Source of the DNA: an uncultured Tenacibaculum sp.
GTDB lineage: Bacteria; Bacteroidota; Bacteroidia; Flavobacteriales; Flavobacteriaceae
Reading direction: 5' to 3'
DNA length: 59,719 nucleotides
NCBI GenBank assembly: GCA_947496185.1
Contig: CANMCD010000020.1
Location: 1-59,719 of the forward strand
Shown here: piece after piece, positions 19,011 to 26,880 of the stretch
Layout: the number at the start of each line of letters is the position of its first letter
Position numbering within the stretch: position 1 is the stretch's first letter
Program-made: the position numbers and the translations under genes
The notes under the pieces: generated by a model
The model's input: only the letters and a program-made list of their open reading frames with translations
Databases searched by the model: none
What the model was told of the DNA's origin: nothing

Positions 19011-19026
19011 TCAGCAAAATTAAGAC
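18996..19026 (-). promoter_or_regulatory. Inverted repeat over the siderophore-operon promoter
   Basis: Perfect 8-bp arms GTCTTAAT (18996-19003) and ATTAAGAC (19019-19026) flank a 15-nt centre. The arm distal to the gene overlaps TAATTTTG (minus strand, plus 19015-19022), which fits the TAnnTTTG -7 box. No TTG lies 17-23 nt further upstream, a situation typical of promoters that need an activator. The predicted start is near 19007-19009. Confidence 0.5.
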
Positions 19027-19083
19027 CTATGAGATGGTATAAATGACGAATAAGTGCTAAAAAAAGACGTTTATAATTAGTTC

Positions 19084-20364
19084 TTACACTTTTTTAAAGA
19101 CATCTAAAGCTCTAATTCTAGCAAACTTGTGATCAACGATTGGCTTTGGATAAGATAATTCATTAAGATTGGGAAGCCATTTTTTAACATAGTCATATTT
19201 ACTGTCGAATCTTTTGAGTTGGGTGGTTGGATTGAAAATTCTAAAATAAGGTACAGCATCACATCCTGTACTAGCAGCCCATTGCCAATTTCCATTATTA
19301 GATGCTAACTCATAGTCGAGTAATTTTTGTGCAAAATAGGCTTCTCCCCACCTCCAGTCAATCAATAAATGTTTACATAAAAAACTCGCTACAATCATTC
19401 TAACACGGTTATGCATATATCCAGTATTGTTAAGTTCTTTCATTCCAGCATCTACTATAGGATACCCTGTTTCACCTTTACACCATTTTTGAAACTCATC
19501 TTGATTATTCCTCCAAACAATTGCATTATATTTTGTTTTAAAATTCTCAGTAACAACTCTCGGAAAATTATATAAAATTTGCATAAAAAATTCTCGCCAA
19601 ATAAGCTCGTTCAAGAAGGTTTGATTTACTTGTAAAGCATGAATTACCATTTTACGAATACTAATCAAACCAAATCGTAAATAGGGTGAAACGTAACTAG
19701 TCTTATCTATATAAGGAAAATCTCTTACATTATGATAATTATGTAAATCGTCTATCTGAAAGAGTTTAACTTTTATATCACTTGTTTCAAACCCAATAGT
19801 TTCTATACTTGGAAATATACTATTCCAATTTAGCACCCTGTCTTTTAATACTATATCTTTTTCCACACACCTTTCAAGATGGTATCTTTTTAGCCATTCA
19901 TTTTTATAGGGTGTATATACAGTATAAGGCTTTCCATCTTTTTTAACAATTTCTTGTTCTTCGTAAATTACCTGATCTTTATATGAAAAAGATTTAATTT
20001 TTTTGGTTTTTAATAGTTTTTGAACCTGTAAATCTCTTTCTATAGCATAGGGTTCATAATCTTTATTAAAATAAACACTAGCTACTTCATATTTCTGAAG
20101 TAAGCTTTGCCATATATCAATTACGTTTCCTTTTTTTATTAATAGTGAACTTGCCTCTTTCTTTAATCTTTTATCCAATTCAAAAAGAGTATCGTATATA
20201 AAGCTTACCCTAGCGTCATTAACGGGTAATTGACTTAAAATTTCTTCGTCAAAGATAAAAATAGGCAATACTTTATACCCTGAACTAAGTGCATGGAATA
20301 GCCCTGTATTATCTTCAAATCTTAAATCTCTTCGAAACCAAAAAATCGAAATCTTATTTTTCAT
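19084..20364 (-). CDS. phr: Deoxyribodipyrimidine (CPD) photolyase, cryptochrome/photolyase family
   Basis: A 426-residue light-driven DNA repair enzyme. The N-terminal antenna-binding domain starts with WFRRDLRFEDN. The FAD-binding catalytic domain holds NELIWREFF, WCKGETGYPIVDAGM, the substrate-contact motif NRVRM and the segment NNGNWQWAASTGCDA. NRVRM and the 426-residue length favour a class I CPD photolyase over a cryptochrome-DASH. The gene overlaps the SRPBCC gene by 11 nt and ends the light-stress cluster. No terminator is visible between it and the siderophore operon 101 nt away on the same strand. Confidence 0.9.
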   Translation of the reverse strand: MKNKISIFWFRRDLRFEDNTGLFHALSSGYKVLPIFIFDEEILSQLPVNDARVSFIYDTLFELDKRLKKEASSLLIKKGNVIDIWQSLLQKYEVASVYFNKDYEPYAIERDLQVQKLLKTKKIKSFSYKDQVIYEEQEIVKKDGKPYTVYTPYKNEWLKRYHLERCVEKDIVLKDRVLNWNSIFPSIETIGFETSDIKVKLFQIDDLHNYHNVRDFPYIDKTSYVSPYLRFGLISIRKMVIHALQVNQTFLNELIWREFFMQILYNFPRVVTENFKTKYNAIVWRNNQDEFQKWCKGETGYPIVDAGMKELNNTGYMHNRVRMIVASFLCKHLLIDWRWGEAYFAQKLLDYELASNNGNWQWAASTGCDAVPYFRIFNPTTQLKRFDSKYDYVKKWLPNLNELSYPKPIVDHKFARIRALDVFKKV

Positions 20365-20839
20365 TAAATAATTTATTCAAAATACGGCGCCTATACTCAA
20401 ATATGTTTTTCAACTGATTTTTTATAAATAGAAACTGAGCTAAATCTCCTAGGATTCCAAAAGGAATCTTATACGATATTTTGTCTTTCATGACCGTTTG
20501 ATTTTCTGATTTTTTTTCAAACCAATGCTCATGATGCCACATTTTGTACGGGCCATGACGTTGCTCGTCTATAAAAAAACTGTGGTTATTTACTTGTGTT
20601 ATTTCAGTGACCCAATTTTGTCTAATTTTAGGTAAAACACTCACTTTATAAGTTATGATTTGTCCAGCATAAACTTTTTCTCCTACATCAGAAGTAATTC
20701 TGAATTTCATATGGGGAGGTGTTATTACCTCTAAATTTTTAGGATCGCTAAAAAACTTCCAAGCTTCTTCAATGGGTATATCTAAAGTTTGAGTTGTAAG
20801 CAAGGTATATATACCACTGTGTTTTTTAAATTTAATCAA
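20354..20839 (-). CDS. SRPBCC-family protein
   Basis: A 161-residue protein of the START/polyketide-cyclase-like SRPBCC fold, with the typical beginning in which a side chain enters a hydrophobic pocket (IPIEEAWKFFSDPKNLEVITPP). It is annotated in many genomes as a cell-division-inhibitor-like protein and commonly sits beside photolyase genes. It lies 1 nt after the peroxidase gene and overlaps the photolyase by 11 nt. Its ligand is unknown. The conserved link to photolyase suggests a chromophore- or light-related role, which is inference. Confidence 0.75.
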   Translation of the reverse strand: MIKFKKHSGIYTLLTTQTLDIPIEEAWKFFSDPKNLEVITPPHMKFRITSDVGEKVYAGQIITYKVSVLPKIRQNWVTEITQVNNHSFFIDEQRHGPYKMWHHEHWFEKKSENQTVMKDKISYKIPFGILGDLAQFLFIKNQLKNIFEYRRRILNKLFNEK

Positions 20840-20840
20840 A

Positions 20841-21377
20841 TTATAGTAGTTTAATAATTTTATTACTCATGGGTTTGGTAAATGAATAAAAGTAATCTAA
20901 AAGGTTACCGTTTTCGTCGATTAAATATTTTTGAAAATTCCACCTTACTGTGGAGTTTTTATTACCATTCATTGACTTTTTAGTCAACCATTGATACAAA
21001 GGGTGTTGGTTTTCACCTCTAACCTCAATTTTTTCAGTAAGCAAAAAGTTTACTCCATAATTTAAAGAACAAAAACTCTTAATCTGTTCAGCATTACCTG
21101 GCTCTTGATTTCTAAATTGATTACAAGGTACACCAATAATCATTAACTTATCTTTATGTGTTTCATAGAGCTTTTGTAAACCTTTATACTGATCGGTAAA
21201 ACCGCACTTTGAAGCAACATTAACAAATAGTATTTTTTTTCCTTGGTACTGTTTTAAATCAATAGGAACTCCTGAAATATCATTAATTGATACTTCATAT
21301 AGCGATGAATTAGAAGTTTGTGCCATTATAATTGGTGTAAATAACAACAATATAAATGTAAATTTAATTAATTGCAT
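20841..21377 (-). CDS. Glutathione peroxidase-like thiol peroxidase, exported
   Basis: A 178-residue thioredoxin-fold peroxidase. The catalytic site is NVASKCGFT with Cys58 (cysteine, not selenocysteine), CNQF with Gln87 and WNFQKYLID with Trp146 and Asn147. Residues 1-20 form a signal peptide, so it should work in the periplasm. Non-seleno members generally use thioredoxin to reduce peroxides and lipid hydroperoxides. Its place between the carotenoid genes and the photolyase fits defence against photo-oxidative damage. There is an 84-nt gap to tspO upstream. Confidence 0.87.
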   Translation of the reverse strand: MQLIKFTFILLLFTPIIMAQTSNSSLYEVSINDISGVPIDLKQYQGKKILFVNVASKCGFTDQYKGLQKLYETHKDKLMIIGVPCNQFRNQEPGNAEQIKSFCSLNYGVNFLLTEKIEVRGENQHPLYQWLTKKSMNGNKNSTVRWNFQKYLIDENGNLLDYFYSFTKPMSNKIIKLL

Positions 21378-21461
21378 TACGTATTGTTTTATGAATAAAA
21401 ATCAATAAGAATATATAAAAAATATTTCCTTTTTTGGTAATTAAATACAACTGAATATTAA

Positions 21462-22139
21462 TTACTCATTGGCTTTTAATACCTCAAAAGCAGATTTTTC
21501 TAATTCCTCGAAACTAGAAAAAAATTTATAAAAATCATGTTCATCAAAGTTATGTTTTTTTGCAAATACATAAATTATTTTCGTCTCTTTTCCTTCAAGA
21601 AGGTCTTTTGCATATAATTCAATTATTTTTTCCTGTGTAATATTGGTTAGCTTAGGCATTTCGTATGATTTATTAAAAATTATATAAATATTCAAACTTA
21701 CAGCGATAGCCATCCATACAAAGTATGGGAGTAATAATGTACTGTATAGTTTTAGTGTATTTTTATATGTAAAAAGGATGTACGCTATTATCCCCCATAA
21801 AACAACTAATATTCCAGCTCCAAAAATGATTAAATGTTTATTGAAAAAAATATAATTCCAACTTACATTTAAAATCCATTGAAATATATATAAGAATACT
21901 ATTTTTTTTCTCTCTTCCTTGTATTTAAAAAGAAGGATGGTCATGTAGAATGAAAATAAAATCATTATGAGCGACCAAGCGCTACCAAACATCCAATTTG
22001 GTGGAGTCCATGGCGCTTTATTTAATAACAAATACCATTCTGATTTTGGTCCATTATCCATTAAAACAACTCCTAGATACAAGGCTAAAAAATTCAAGGA
22101 AAGAAATAAGAAAAAGGTCAATAGCTTATTTTTTAACAT
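21462..22139 (-). CDS. tspO: TspO/MBR protein with a C-terminal TetR-like HTH extension
   Basis: Residues 1-158 are a complete TspO (tryptophan-rich sensory protein): WTPPNWMFGSAWS, QWILNVSWNYIFF and LPYFVWMAIAVSLN across five helices. TspO binds porphyrins and is tied to light and oxygen responses. Residues 161-225 are not part of TspO. They begin with MPKLTNITQEKIIEL and continue with a helical segment (VFAKKHNFDEHDFYKFF) resembling the N-terminal helix-turn-helix of flavobacterial TetR/COQ9-like proteins, and end just after that domain. So this is either a true membrane-bound fusion or the scar of a deletion that joined two genes. It overlaps the lycopene cyclase gene by 7 nt. Confidence 0.82.
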   Translation of the reverse strand: MLKNKLLTFFLFLSLNFLALYLGVVLMDNGPKSEWYLLLNKAPWTPPNWMFGSAWSLIMILFSFYMTILLFKYKEERKKIVFLYIFQWILNVSWNYIFFNKHLIIFGAGILVVLWGIIAYILFTYKNTLKLYSTLLLPYFVWMAIAVSLNIYIIFNKSYEMPKLTNITQEKIIELYAKDLLEGKETKIIYVFAKKHNFDEHDFYKFFSSFEELEKSAFEVLKANE

Positions 22140-22840
22140 ATTTTTTGTTTTTTATATCTATCGAAAATAATTTGTACCATGAAAAGCATGTTAAAAGCAT
22201 AAAAAACATCTTCGATAGGTATCGTAAGTATACGGATCCCTATAATTTCTTTTTCATTATACCAAACAACGGGTTCTAAGATAAAAGTCCCTGTCAATAT
22301 ACCATTCACTATAAAAAAAGGAAATAATATGACTAAAAAGCTAGGGAAAAAGTACTGTAAAGTGATTAGCTGGTTCTTTAATCCGTAAAGTAGTAATAAG
22401 ATAAAGAGAATTAGATTTACAGTGCTATACTTTTTCCCAAAGCTAATAATCAACACACCTATCGTTAATATTAACAATGAGTAAATAAGTAGTTTGGTGT
22501 ATTTTTCTGCCAATTTAAAATTTGGCTTATAATATTTTAACGCTTCTTGAGTAAAAAGGCATGCGTAAGGAATACAGAAAAAGAAAAGCCATTCTTCTAC
22601 AGGTAATCCAAAAAAATTATACGGTAAATGATACTTGGCAGTAAACCCCCAAACCCCTATACGGGTATAAACTATATCCCATAATAAAAAAAATACTGCC
22701 ATAAAAAGAATGCTATAAAAAGCCTTCTTAACATGTTGGATGAAATGAAATTTCTTCTCATATAAACTGTATAACAAAGGAATAGATAAACTTCCTAAGT
22801 TCAATATAAGGTATAGAAAATTAGAATCCTTTACTACCAT
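22133..22840 (-). CDS. crtYcd: Lycopene beta-cyclase, membrane CrtYcd/CarRA type
   Basis: A 235-residue, seven-helix membrane protein of the lycopene-cyclase-domain family, in which the c and d halves known as separate actinobacterial subunits are joined. It closes the two beta rings of lycopene to give beta-carotene. Signature stretches are YNFFGLPVEEWLFFFCIPY in the first repeat and GIRILTIPIEDVFYAFNML in the second, both with the conserved P-E/D pair. It overlaps crtZ by 7 nt and tspO by 7 nt. Confidence 0.85.
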   Translation of the reverse strand: MVVKDSNFLYLILNLGSLSIPLLYSLYEKKFHFIQHVKKAFYSILFMAVFFLLWDIVYTRIGVWGFTAKYHLPYNFFGLPVEEWLFFFCIPYACLFTQEALKYYKPNFKLAEKYTKLLIYSLLILTIGVLIISFGKKYSTVNLILFILLLLYGLKNQLITLQYFFPSFLVILFPFFIVNGILTGTFILEPVVWYNEKEIIGIRILTIPIEDVFYAFNMLFMVQIIFDRYKKQKIC

Positions 22841-23286
22841 GTGCTTTTCTTAAAGTATTTAAAGGGTACTATTAGCATTCCAAAACATTCTCCTCCGTTT
22901 TTACCTGTTTTTTTATGATGTATTTTGTGGGCTTTTCTTAATCCTCTTAAGTAATAGTTTTTTGTGTTTTTAAACCAATTAAATCGTCTATGAATTAATA
23001 CATCATGAATCAAAAAATAAGCCACCCCATAAAGCAAAATACCTAGCGCAATAAAAAATAAATAATTAATCTTCGGATTTACTCCAAAGTAAAACAGTAA
23101 AATACTAGGTATGGCAAAAACAGCAAAAAACGCATCATTTTTTTCAAAAACATGTGGATAACCATGCTGATGATGATCTTCATGTAAAAACCATCCGAAA
23201 CCATGCATTATATATTTGTGTGTAAACCATGTAATGGCCTCCATTATAACAAATGTCCCAATGGTTATGATCAAATTGACAGTCAT
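22834..23286 (-). CDS. crtZ: Beta-carotene 3-hydroxylase CrtZ
   Basis: A 150-residue di-iron membrane hydroxylase of the fatty-acid-hydroxylase superfamily. All histidine boxes are intact: His23/His28 (HKYIMH), His35/38/39 (HEDHH), His94/His99 and His120/123/124 (HKIHH). It adds hydroxyl groups to both rings of beta-carotene, giving zeaxanthin. No ketolase (crtW) is present here, so zeaxanthin is the expected product. It overlaps crtB by 4 nt and the cyclase by 7 nt. Confidence 0.88.
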   Translation of the reverse strand: MTVNLIITIGTFVIMEAITWFTHKYIMHGFGWFLHEDHHQHGYPHVFEKNDAFFAVFAIPSILLFYFGVNPKINYLFFIALGILLYGVAYFLIHDVLIHRRFNWFKNTKNYYLRGLRKAHKIHHKKTGKNGGECFGMLIVPFKYFKKSTW

Positions 23287-24125
23287 AATAGGTTTAATTT
23301 ATATCTTGCATATCCTCTTAACAACAAACTTATTTTTAAAAAATTTGAAACCCTTACCCTAGTACTCATAATTTCAGAAGAAGGAACCGCTTTTAGTTTT
23401 TTCAAGAGTTGCTTATAATATCGATAAGCAATATAAACTCCAAATTTAGCATTTAAGGGCAATTTTACAACACCATACTTAAACGCATAATCAAAATCAT
23501 TTTCGATTTCCTTTATAATTTCATTTTTTGATGCTGTATCTAGTCGATCTAGGTTTATATCTGGAAAATAAGACCTATTCAATATTTCTGAATCATTTTT
23601 TAAATCCCGTAAAAAATTAACTTTCTGAAAAGCAGAACCTAACCTCATTGCAGGTTTTTTAAGTTCTTGGTATTTTTTATCATTACCATTTACAAAGACT
23701 CGTAAGCACATCAAGCCAACTACATCTGCAGATCCATATATATAATCTTCATATTCTTTTCTAGTTTTGTAATTCGTTTTATGAATGTCATCGTTCATAC
23801 TTTTTAAAAAAGACTGAATTAAGCTATTTTCAATCTGATACTTGTTTACTGTAGCAACAAATGAATTTAAAATTGGGTTCAAGCTGATGTTTTTCTGTTT
23901 AGCGATATAATAATCTTTTTCAAACTTTTTAAGAAGGTAGGTTTTATCATATTCGTGAAAACTGTCTACAATTTCATCTGCAAACCGTACAAACCCGTAT
24001 ATACTATAAATTGCCGTCCTAACCTCTGGAGACAACATTCTTGTTGCAAGAGAAAAGGAAGTACTATATTTTCGCGTAACTAGTTTACTGCAACTAAGGC
24101 TGACTTGATCAAATAACTTCTTCAT
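23283..24125 (-). CDS. crtB: Phytoene synthase CrtB
   Basis: A 280-residue prenyl condensing enzyme that joins two geranylgeranyl diphosphates to phytoene. The aspartate-rich motifs are DEIVD at 50-54 and DLKND at 174-178, and YGSADVVGLMCLRVF near 130-144 is the family signature. It overlaps crtI by 17 nt and crtZ by 4 nt, indicating tight co-translation. Confidence 0.92.
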   Translation of the reverse strand: MKKLFDQVSLSCSKLVTRKYSTSFSLATRMLSPEVRTAIYSIYGFVRFADEIVDSFHEYDKTYLLKKFEKDYYIAKQKNISLNPILNSFVATVNKYQIENSLIQSFLKSMNDDIHKTNYKTRKEYEDYIYGSADVVGLMCLRVFVNGNDKKYQELKKPAMRLGSAFQKVNFLRDLKNDSEILNRSYFPDINLDRLDTASKNEIIKEIENDFDYAFKYGVVKLPLNAKFGVYIAYRYYKQLLKKLKAVPSSEIMSTRVRVSNFLKISLLLRGYARYKLNLL

Positions 24126-25599
24126 GAGTTCGAGTATGTTTTAAAATTAATTCAGACACAATTTTACCAGAAACTAAAGAAGGCGGTACGCCTGGCCCAG
24201 GTACGGTTAATTGCCCTGTAAAATATAAGTTTGAAATTTTAGAGCTCTTTAAGTTAGGTCTTAAAAAAGCTGTTTGTGTTAGTGTATTTGCTAAGCCATA
24301 AGCATTCCCTTTAAAAGCATTATAATCTTCTATAAAATCATTAATACAATAACTATGCTTCGACAAAATGCTACTTCTTACTTCTTGGTTTGTTAGCATT
24401 TCTAGACGATCTATTATCATAGTAAAATACTTTTCTCTTAATTCAGGAGTATCTTCAATCCCTGGAGCTAAAGGAATTAGAAAAGTACCAGCTTCTTTCC
24501 CTTTAGGTGAAAAATAATTATCCGTTATTGAAGGGAAGCTTGCATAAAACAATGGAGATTCAGGCCAAGAAGGGTCATCATAAATTGCTTTAGCATGTTG
24601 ATCAAAGTTTGTATCAAAAAATAATGTATGGTGACTAACATTTTTTAGTTTTTTTGAAAAATTCACATAAAAAAGTAGTGAAGATGGCGCAAAAGTTTTT
24701 GAATTCCAATACCTTTCTGAATACTGTCTTTTACTTTTATCTAATAACTTTTCTGTATGATGATAATCAGCTCCACTTAATACTAAAGGTGTTTCAATTA
24801 GTTGATTGTTGACTTTTATTGCGGTAACTTGATTATCTTGAGTAATAATTTGTTCAATTTTTGATGAAGTTTTAAAAACTACTCCAAGTTCTCTTGCCAA
24901 TTGAACCATTCCATTAATAACTTTATACATTCCTCCAACAGGATGCCATGTACCTAAACAAAAATCGGCATAATTCATGAAGTTATAAAAAGCAGGTGTT
25001 TTGCTGGGTTTTGCACCTAAAAACAATACTGGAAATTCTAAAATTTGGATTAACTTTTTACTCTTTATTTCTTTTCGCACCTGTTTGCGTATTGTTGAAA
25101 AAAATTGAGTAAACCTGACCATAGTTTCAGGAGTAATTAACTCAAGTGGAGAAACTCCAGGTTTATAAATCATATCTTTTACAGCAATATTGTAATTTTC
25201 CTCTGCAGATTTTATAAATTTAATAAGATGTTTAGAACTTCCTTTCTCTTCTTGTTCAAATACTTCACATATATCCTTAAAATTGTCGGGAATATCTATA
25301 GTGTCATTTTTACCAAAATATACTTTATACGCTGGACTTAGTTTTTTTAATTCATAGTAATCTGAAGGCTTTTTATCAAAATCATTAAAAAATTTCTCAA
25401 AAACATCAGGCATCCAATACCATGTTGGCCCCATATCAAACCTAAATCCTTGATCAATATATTGTCTTGCTCTTCCTCCTACTTTATCATTTCTTTCATA
25501 TATAGTTACCTCAAAGCCTGCTTTAGCTAAATAACATGCTGCTGATAATGAGGAAAAACCAGCACCTATGATTGATATTTTATTATTTTGTTTAACCAT
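24109..25599 (-). CDS. crtI: Phytoene desaturase CrtI
   Basis: A 496-residue FAD-dependent desaturase that converts phytoene to lycopene. The dinucleotide-binding start IIGAGFSSLSAACYLAKAG with YERNDKVGGRAR and the C-terminal YFTGQLTVPGPGVPPSLVSG are CrtI signatures. It is the first enzyme gene of the cluster, 145 nt downstream of the MerR gene. TAACTTTG lies seven bases before the start codon and would give an almost leaderless transcript, but no -33 box accompanies it. Transcription with merR is equally possible. Confidence 0.92.
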   Translation of the reverse strand: MVKQNNKISIIGAGFSSLSAACYLAKAGFEVTIYERNDKVGGRARQYIDQGFRFDMGPTWYWMPDVFEKFFNDFDKKPSDYYELKKLSPAYKVYFGKNDTIDIPDNFKDICEVFEQEEKGSSKHLIKFIKSAEENYNIAVKDMIYKPGVSPLELITPETMVRFTQFFSTIRKQVRKEIKSKKLIQILEFPVLFLGAKPSKTPAFYNFMNYADFCLGTWHPVGGMYKVINGMVQLARELGVVFKTSSKIEQIITQDNQVTAIKVNNQLIETPLVLSGADYHHTEKLLDKSKRQYSERYWNSKTFAPSSLLFYVNFSKKLKNVSHHTLFFDTNFDQHAKAIYDDPSWPESPLFYASFPSITDNYFSPKGKEAGTFLIPLAPGIEDTPELREKYFTMIIDRLEMLTNQEVRSSILSKHSYCINDFIEDYNAFKGNAYGLANTLTQTAFLRPNLKSSKISNLYFTGQLTVPGPGVPPSLVSGKIVSELILKHTRTHEEVI

Positions 25600-25744
25600 T
25601 TAAACACAAAGTTAAACAAAATAATAATAACGTAATAAAGTAAGCAGTATTTTTTTTCTTTTATAAAAAAAACACCTATCTTAATATAAAGCTATTTTAA
25701 TCATAAAAAAAACATAAAATAAACATTTTAAGTAACTTACGGTT

Positions 25745-26638
25745 TTAAAATTTAGAAACATATTCCTTTACAGAAGGAAAACATTCAATATCAATAGAAA
25801 ATTTTTGATCTTTAATAATTGCAGTATTTTTTCCAATAGCAACAAACCTATGAGGACTGTTTTCAAATACTGAATTTACTTCCTGGAAATATGAACTGAT
25901 ATTTTCTACGTAGGGCTTAAAAATTATTTGTGTAATAAAAATATGAGGAATAGTTTTACGTATAAAAAAATTCAAATTATCTAACGGTAAGCTCCTTCCT
26001 AAATACACAGTATTGTATCCCTTTTGCATCAAGATATAATTTAAATACAATAATCCTATTTCATGAATTTCTCCTTCAGGTAAAAACAAAACATAAGTTT
26101 CATTATTAGTAATCTTTGTAGAAACAATTTTTTCAGTTTGAATTTGAATTTTCTGAACAATCAAATTAGATATAAAGTGCTCATGTACTGGCAATAAAGT
26201 TTCTGTCTGCCACATCACTCCAATTTGCTCTAAAAAAGGAATAAACACCTCTTTAAACAGTTGATTGAAAGTTCTGCTTTCTAATAGTTTCTGATAAGTT
26301 GTATTAAACAAAACCTTATCAAATTGAAACATAGACAATTTAAACGAGTTTATTGCACTATCATCAATGGCTGTAGAAATAGACAATTCTCTAGCAATTG
26401 ACAGTAAAATATCCTCGGACATTTCCGCAATTTTTGATATCTTAAAATTATGTTTATTCAACAACGCTACATTAAGGAGTTTTTGCAGGCTTTTGGATGT
26501 ATAGTAACGAATATTCGTTTCAGTTCTTTTTGGCTGCAATAAATTGTACCTTTTCTCCCATATTCTTATGGTATGTGCTTTAACGCCTGAAATGTTTTCA
26601 AGATCTTTTATTGTAAATTTATCTTTAATTTCGTCCAA
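25745..26638 (-). CDS. MerR-family regulator with B12-type sensor domain (CarH/LitR-like)
   Basis: A 297-residue regulator. Residues 8-75 form the MerR winged helix (TIKDLENISGVKAHTIRIWEKR, split by the turn). The C-terminal half has the two parts of a cobalamin photosensor: W-x9-EH (Trp143, Glu153, His154) in the helical cap and ExHxxG (190-195, His192 as the lower cobalt ligand). Deviations: the residue after Trp143 is Gln144 where light-responsive CarH has the photoadduct histidine, and the later SxL and GG motifs read TQI and GK. The start codon is TTG; a stop lies two codons upstream and no later Met precedes the HTH. In relatives this protein represses crt genes in the dark. Confidence 0.85.
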   Translation of the reverse strand: MDEIKDKFTIKDLENISGVKAHTIRIWEKRYNLLQPKRTETNIRYYTSKSLQKLLNVALLNKHNFKISKIAEMSEDILLSIARELSISTAIDDSAINSFKLSMFQFDKVLFNTTYQKLLESRTFNQLFKEVFIPFLEQIGVMWQTETLLPVHEHFISNLIVQKIQIQTEKIVSTKITNNETYVLFLPEGEIHEIGLLYLNYILMQKGYNTVYLGRSLPLDNLNFFIRKTIPHIFITQIIFKPYVENISSYFQEVNSVFENSPHRFVAIGKNTAIIKDQKFSIDIECFPSVKEYVSKF

Positions 26639-26658
26639 ATATCAAGTTTATTTTATAA

Positions 26659-26687
26659 CAAATATAAGAGATATAAACATCTTCAAA
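26659..26687 (-). promoter_or_regulatory. Promoter of the MerR gene
   Basis: Minus-strand TTTG (plus-strand 26684-26687), a 17-nt spacer and TATATTTG (plus-strand 26659-26666). The predicted start near 26652 leaves a leader of about 14 nt before the TTG codon. Confidence 0.6.
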
Positions 26688-26820
26688 AAGGTAGAGAAAA
26701 TTATAAAATACTCTCTCCTTAAATATTGATTTATCTGAAGTTTTTTTTTATCATTGCACTAGATTTTGTGCGCTCTAGTACATTCATTCGGCTATATACT
26801 TATTGCTACGCTACAATTTT

Positions 26821-26840
26821 CATTCTAAAATCAAAGAATG
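26821..26840. repeat. Inverted repeat between the MerR gene and the outer membrane protein gene
   Basis: CATTCT and AGAATG are perfect complements separated by 8 nt, 40 nt before the ATG of the rightward gene. It could be an operator or a chance palindrome. Confidence 0.3.
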
Positions 26841-26880
26841 ATTTCGGTTAGCCCAAATACCTATTCTAATCAAACCTTAA

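Noticed and set aside
21998-22279. Antisense open frame of 93 codons across the tspO/lycopene cyclase boundary
   Set aside because: It runs opposite two well-supported membrane protein genes and has no recognisable features.
25600-25610. TAACTTTG just before crtI as a full promoter
   Set aside because: It matches the -7 consensus but has no TTG at the right distance and would place the start at the initiation codon. I mention it under crtI but do not call a promoter.
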